A stretch of 64,000 nt of DNA from Pseudomonas sp. R28(2017) (GTDB lineage: Bacteria > Pseudomonadota > Gammaproteobacteria > Pseudomonadales > Pseudomonadaceae), in contig NZ_NEHW01000001.1 of NCBI RefSeq assembly GCF_002112505.1, forward strand, positions 310,001-374,000, in the 5' to 3' direction. The translations under genes and the position numbers were made by a program. The notes beneath the pieces are model-generated. The model searched no databases and was not told the origin of the DNA. It worked only from the letters and a program-made list of their open reading frames with translations. Every line of letters starts with the position of its first letter. Position 1 is the stretch's first letter. Shown piece after piece: positions 60,196 to 64,000 of the stretch.

Positions 60196-62028
60196 ATGCT
60201 GTACCGCCGTTTCGAGCAACTGATCGACATCTTCCGCGACGCGCCCAGCGAGTCGCCGCCCGGCCAGGTCTGGCCGTTCTACCTGTACTACCTGCGCCAG
60301 GTCTGGCCAAGCTTTCTCGCCCTACTGGTGGTCGGCCTGTTCGCCTCGCTGATCGAGGTGGCGATGTTCAGCTACCTGAGCCGCATCATCGACCTGGCCC
60401 AGGGCACGCCCAATGCCAATTTCTTCAGCGAGCACAGCGGCGAGCTCATCTGGATGCTGGTGGTGATCCTGCTGCTGCGGCCGGTGTTCTTCGGCCTGCA
60501 CGACCTGCTGGTGCACCAGACCATCAACCCCGGCATGACCAGCCTGATCCGCTGGCAGAACCACACCTATGTGCTCAAGCAGAGCCTGAACTTCTTCCAG
60601 AGCGACTTCGCCGGGCGCATCGCCCAGCGCATCATGCAGACCGGCAACTCGCTGCGCGACTCCGCGGTGCAGGCGGTGGATGCGCTGTGGCATGTGCTGA
60701 TCTACGCCGTCACCTCGCTGGTGCTGTTCGCCGAGGCCGACTGGCGCCTGATGCTGCCGCTGCTGCTGTGGATCATCGGTTACATCGCCGCGCTGTACTA
60801 CTTCGTGCCGCGGGTGAAGGAGCGTTCGGTGATTTCCTCCGACGCCCGTTCCAAGCTGATGGGGCGGATCGTCGATGGCTACACCAACATCGCCACCCTC
60901 AAGCTGTTCGCCCACACCGACTACGAGCAGCAGTACGCCCGCGAAGCGATCCGTGAGCAGACCGAGAAAACCCAGCTGGCGGCACGCGTGGTCACCAGCA
61001 TGGACGTGGTCATCACCACCCTCAACGGTCTGCTGGTGGTCACCACCACCGGTTTGGCGCTGTGGCTGTGGAGCCAGTCGCTGATCACTGTCGGTGCCAT
61101 TGCCCTGGCCACCGGGCTGGTGATTCGCATCGTCAACATGTCGGGCTGGATCATGTGGGTGGTCAACGGCATCTTCGAGAACATCGGCATGGTCCAGGAC
61201 GGCCTGCAGACCATTGCCCAACCGGTCACCGTCACCGACAAGCCCCAGGCGCCGCCCCTGAAGGTCAGCCGCGGCGCCGTGCGCTTCGACGATGTGGACT
61301 TCCACTATGGCAAGGCCGCCAACGTGATCGAAGGGCTCAACCTGGACATCCGTCCGGGCGAGAAGATCGGCCTGATCGGCCCGTCCGGCGCCGGCAAGTC
61401 GACCCTGGTCAACCTGCTGTTGCGCCTGTACGACGTGCAGGGCGGGCGCATCCTGATCGACGGCCAGGACATCGCCGAGGTCAGCCAGGCCAGCCTGCGC
61501 GCACAGATCGGCATGATCACCCAGGACACCTCACTGCTGCACCGCTCGATCCGCGACAACCTGCTGTACGGCCGCCCCGGCGCCAGTGACGCGGCACTGC
61601 ACGAGGCCGTGCGCCGGGCACGGGCCGACGAGTTCATCCCGCAGTTGTCGGATGCCCAGGGCCGCACCGGCTTCGATGCCCATGTCGGCGAGCGTGGCGT
61701 GAAACTGTCGGGCGGCCAGCGCCAGCGCATCGCGATTGCCCGGGTGCTGCTGAAGAATGCACCGATCCTGATCATGGACGAAGCCACTTCAGCGCTGGAC
61801 TCGGAGGTCGAGGCGGCGATTCAGGAAAGCCTGGAGACGCTGATGCAGGGCAAGACCGTGATCGCCATCGCCCACCGGCTGTCGACCATCGCCCGGATGG
61901 ACCGTTTGGTGGTGCTGGACAAAGGGCGGATCGTCGAAAGTGGCAGCCACAGCGAGCTGCTGGAGCAGCAAGGGCTGTATGCCCGTTTGTGGCATCACCA
62001 GACCGGGGGCTTTGTCGGGGTCGACTGA
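60196..62028 (+). CDS. ABC exporter (fused membrane and ATPase domains)
   Basis: A 610-residue half-transporter of the MsbA/subfamily B type. Membrane domain with about six helices (~residues 30-320). ATPase: Walker A GPSGAGKST, Q-loop MITQDTSLL, signature LSGGQRQ, Walker B ILIMDEATSALD and H-loop IAHRLSTI; all intact. ATG 60196 is used; TTG 60187 is an alternative closer to GGAG. Substrate unknown. Probably a homodimer, since no partner gene is adjacent. Confidence 0.9.
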   Translation: MLYRRFEQLIDIFRDAPSESPPGQVWPFYLYYLRQVWPSFLALLVVGLFASLIEVAMFSYLSRIIDLAQGTPNANFFSEHSGELIWMLVVILLLRPVFFGLHDLLVHQTINPGMTSLIRWQNHTYVLKQSLNFFQSDFAGRIAQRIMQTGNSLRDSAVQAVDALWHVLIYAVTSLVLFAEADWRLMLPLLLWIIGYIAALYYFVPRVKERSVISSDARSKLMGRIVDGYTNIATLKLFAHTDYEQQYAREAIREQTEKTQLAARVVTSMDVVITTLNGLLVVTTTGLALWLWSQSLITVGAIALATGLVIRIVNMSGWIMWVVNGIFENIGMVQDGLQTIAQPVTVTDKPQAPPLKVSRGAVRFDDVDFHYGKAANVIEGLNLDIRPGEKIGLIGPSGAGKSTLVNLLLRLYDVQGGRILIDGQDIAEVSQASLRAQIGMITQDTSLLHRSIRDNLLYGRPGASDAALHEAVRRARADEFIPQLSDAQGRTGFDAHVGERGVKLSGGQRQRIAIARVLLKNAPILIMDEATSALDSEVEAAIQESLETLMQGKTVIAIAHRLSTIARMDRLVVLDKGRIVESGSHSELLEQQGLYARLWHHQTGGFVGVD

Positions 62029-62033
62029 ATCCT

Positions 62034-62135
62034 GTACCGGCCTCTTCGCGGGCACGCCCGCTCCCACAGGGACCGCACAAGTCTCAGGGGCGACGGTGAT
62101 CCTGTGGGGCTTGCCCGCGAGGAGGCCGGTACAGG
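62034..62135. repeat. REP pair with one deleted copy
   Basis: A full copy at 62034-62071 (GGGCACGCCCGC core) faces a copy at 62100-62135. The second lacks about six bases of the core (CCTGTGGGGCTTGCCCGCGA). It lies between the convergent ABC and FemAB-like genes. Confidence 0.88.
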
Positions 62136-62146
62136 CAGCAAACACC

Positions 62147-63274
62147 TCAATCCTTGCGGTAAGGCAACATCCCCTTGGCCTCTTCGGCATACCCCATCAC
62201 CCCTGCCCGCTCCTGCTGCAGAAAATCCTCCACCGCCCGCCGCAACCCCGGGTGCAGCAGGTAGTGCCAAGACCGCGTCAACACCGGCTCGAACCCGCGA
62301 ATCAGCTTGTGCTCGCCCTGCGCCCCGGCATCGAAACGCTGCAGCCCTTCGGCAATGGCAAAGTCCATGCCCTGGTAGAAGCAGGTCTCGAAATGCAGCC
62401 GGTCGAACTCATCGAGGCAACCCCAATAGCGACCAAACAGGCTGTCGCCGCCGACCAGGCTCAAGGCCATCGCCACATCACGCCCGCCCTGACGCGCCAT
62501 CACCACCCGCACCGCCTCGGGCATGCGCTCGGCCAGCAGGCTGAAGAACTCGCGGGTCAGATAAGGCGCGCGCCTGCGCACCGCATAGGTGTTGGCGTAA
62601 CAGAGGAAAACGAAATCCCACTGCGCCTCATCCAGCTCGTCACCGCGATACCAGCGAAAGTCGATGCCCTGCCCCGCCACCTGCTCACGTTCCTTGCGCA
62701 TCTGCTTGCGTTTGCGTGAGCTGAGGCTGTCGAGAAAGTCCTGGAAGTCACGGTAGCCCTGATTGCGCCAATGGAACTGGCAGCCCAGGCGCTCCATCCA
62801 GCCCGGCAGGCTGGCCATCTGCGCATCCAGCTGCGCGTCGGTGAAGTTGATGTGCGCCCCGGACAACCCGCCCTTGCCCAGGTACTCCGGCAGCGCCTGC
62901 AGCACCAGCAGCGCATCGGCCGGATCGTCCGCCAGCAGGCGCGGCCCGCTGACCGGGCTGAACGGCACGGCACCGAGCAACTTGGGGTAATAGGCGATGC
63001 CGGCACGCTCGCAGGCATCGGCCCAACCGTGGTCGAACACGTACTCGCCATACGAATGCCATTTGCGATAAGCCGGCAGCAACGCACGTACCTGCCCGTC
63101 GCGCTCCAGCACCAAGTGTTCGGCGGCCCAGCCAGTGTTGCGGGCGACGCTGGCGCTGTCTTCCATGGCACTGAGAAAGGCATGGCGCAGAAACGGTTGG
63201 CCAGGCGGGACCAAGGCATCCCAGGTCGCCGCAGGCAGGTCACGAAGATGGGCAAGGCTGTAGAGACTGGTCAC
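62147..63274 (-). CDS. FemAB-like / peptidogalycan-recognition GNAT-type protein (PF04339-like)
   Basis: A ~375-residue protein of the FemAB-like, GNAT-fold family (DUF482). Signatures: QPFLRHAFLSAMEDSASV near the N-terminus, FSPVSGPRLL, LSSRKRKQMRKEREQV, then VMARQGGRDVAMALSLVGGDSLFGRYWGCLDEFDRLHFETCFYQGMDFAIAEGLQRFDAGAQGEHKLIRGF. Enzyme activity not established. GTG 63274 (VTSLYSLAHLRDLPAATWDAL) fits homologues; the frame extends to 63385, and the ribosome site is weak for any start. Confidence 0.85.
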   Translation of the reverse strand: MTSLYSLAHLRDLPAATWDALVPPGQPFLRHAFLSAMEDSASVARNTGWAAEHLVLERDGQVRALLPAYRKWHSYGEYVFDHGWADACERAGIAYYPKLLGAVPFSPVSGPRLLADDPADALLVLQALPEYLGKGGLSGAHINFTDAQLDAQMASLPGWMERLGCQFHWRNQGYRDFQDFLDSLSSRKRKQMRKEREQVAGQGIDFRWYRGDELDEAQWDFVFLCYANTYAVRRRAPYLTREFFSLLAERMPEAVRVVMARQGGRDVAMALSLVGGDSLFGRYWGCLDEFDRLHFETCFYQGMDFAIAEGLQRFDAGAQGEHKLIRGFEPVLTRSWHYLLHPGLRRAVEDFLQQERAGVMGYAEEAKGMLPYRKD

Positions 63275-63535
63275 GTTTTCGACTCGCTGTGCAAGGCCAT
63301 CAGTATCGGCGAACAGAGGCCCGTCGCTCAAATGAGGATCGGCCCGTTTCGTCTTTCCTTCTCGATTACTTAACCGCAGTGCCACTAATTAGACATTATT
63401 CTGTCATTGGCCCCCGCAATACTTGCGCCTGTTTTCCGGAACCCCAGAACCTGTCTAGTCAGGCCCTTTCCGAAGACATGCCAACATGGGGGTGGGCGCT
63501 GAGCCTCCCCAAATCTTTTTAGTAGGGAGAACCTT

Positions 63536-64000
63536 ATGCGTCTTGTTTCTACACTTACCGGAGTGAGCCTCACCGGCATGATGCTGGCTCTGAGTACTCC
63601 GGCCAGTGCTGCTGTCGACGCCAAGCTGCTCGAAATGCTCCGCGCCAACGGCTCGATCAACCAGGCGCAGTACAACGAACTGCAGGGCGACCTGGCAAAA
63701 GAAACCAAGGAAAAGGCCGACCAGAAAGCTCAGTCCGAACGTATGAGCTCTTTCGAACAAAAAGTGGCATGGGCCGCCAAGACCCAGATCAAGGGTGATG
63801 TGCGCCTGCGTTACGAAGACGTCAACGTCGACAACCCGATCGCCCGCAGTGGCAACCAGGACCGCGAGCGCGTACGTGCCCGCGTCGGCTTCTACAGCGA
63901 GATCAACCCGCAGGTCGACGCCGGCGTGCGTGTGGCCACCGGCAGCAGCGCCGATGCCCGCTCGACCAACCAGAGCCTGGACAACTACTTCGAGAAGAAA
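63536..64000 (+). CDS. Putative outer-membrane porin (3' end beyond window)
   Basis: 155 codons are visible from ATG 63536, with AGGGAGA ahead. A signal peptide (MRLVSTLTGVSLTGMMLALS, cleaved near ASA) is followed by a helical stretch (LLEMLRANGSINQAQYNELQGDLAKETKEKADQKAQSE). Beta-barrel-like strands come next: TQIKGDVRLRYEDVNV, RERVRARVGFYSEINPQVDAGVRVATG. This layout fits the Porin_5 'putative porin' family. Substrate unknown. The 261-bp upstream gap has an AT-rich part near 63380-63410 but no clear promoter. Confidence 0.82.
   Translation, partial: MRLVSTLTGVSLTGMMLALSTPASAAVDAKLLEMLRANGSINQAQYNELQGDLAKETKEKADQKAQSERMSSFEQKVAWAAKTQIKGDVRLRYEDVNVDNPIARSGNQDRERVRARVGFYSEINPQVDAGVRVATGSSADARSTNQSLDNYFEKK

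Noticed and set aside
1..64000. tRNA, rRNA or insertion sequence genes
   Set aside because: No cloverleaf-like stretch, rRNA sequence or transposase motif was recognised. A covariance-model search was not possible.

Overview
The window looks like a chromosomal segment of a Pseudomonas putida-group bacterium. The DNA is GC-rich and gene-dense. Most intergenic gaps carry the inverted pairs of ~35-bp REP elements (core CGCGGGCAAGCCCGCTCCC) typical of that group. Gene sets and gene order also match pseudomonads: scpA/scpB/rluB, PlpD, GbuA/GbuR beside an Aer-type receptor, AzoR and SelT. No rRNA, tRNA, CRISPR array, prophage or intact insertion sequence was seen.

Layout. 1-5.2 kb: a leftward housekeeping run (RNase AM-like PHP protein, YciO, ScpA, ScpB, RluB), divergent from yciB-yciI. 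5.3-8 kb: a CpxRA-like two-component system with a Spy/CpxP-like periplasmic protein encoded between regulator and kinase. 8-21 kb: core and accessory genes (nitroreductase, TrkH, OruR-like and other AraC regulators, Mpo1-like and LpxH-like proteins, EamA exporter, SelT-like protein, the type Vd phospholipase PlpD, a MarR regulator, RecQ, YecA and YbaN families). 21-35.2 kb: a complete biofilm-adhesin locus. It holds a 2870-residue LapA/MapA-type RTX adhesin with a TAAG LapG-type processing site and, divergently, its type I secretion genes (TolC-like, ABC, HlyD-like). A 468-bp AT-rich control region separates the two arms. 35.4-41.4 kb: DTW tRNA-modifying protein, Aer-like receptor, GbuR, GbuA and a Na+/solute symporter, a guanidino-compound use module.

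41.5-46.4 kb holds a 42-codon gene with an Anr/FNR-type box and a strong terminator, resembling the PA1414/SicX locus of P. aeruginosa. It also holds a LysR-MFS pair, an EamA exporter, a DUF2513-like protein and a HigBA-type toxin-antitoxin pair with an operator palindrome. 46.4-49.4 kb is an unusual leftward SDR-EutH-LuxR cluster without other eut genes. 49.5-56.5 kb has a small periplasmic protein, a DEAD-box helicase, a YbdG-type MscS channel, and a rearranged region. In that region a 51-bp imperfect direct repeat of an AEC-transporter 3' end flanks a ~1.8-kb block with an NCS1 permease and two gene remnants. 56.7-64 kb: AzoR, a small exported protein, LysR regulator, alpha/beta hydrolase, PpiA, an ABC exporter, a FemAB-like protein and the start of an outer-membrane porin.

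The most noteworthy items are the self-contained MapA-like adhesin locus with its control region, the hidden Anr-box micro-gene, and the direct-repeat-flanked permease block. Gene symbols and homologues come from recognising family motifs and neighbourhoods by eye. No database search was run.
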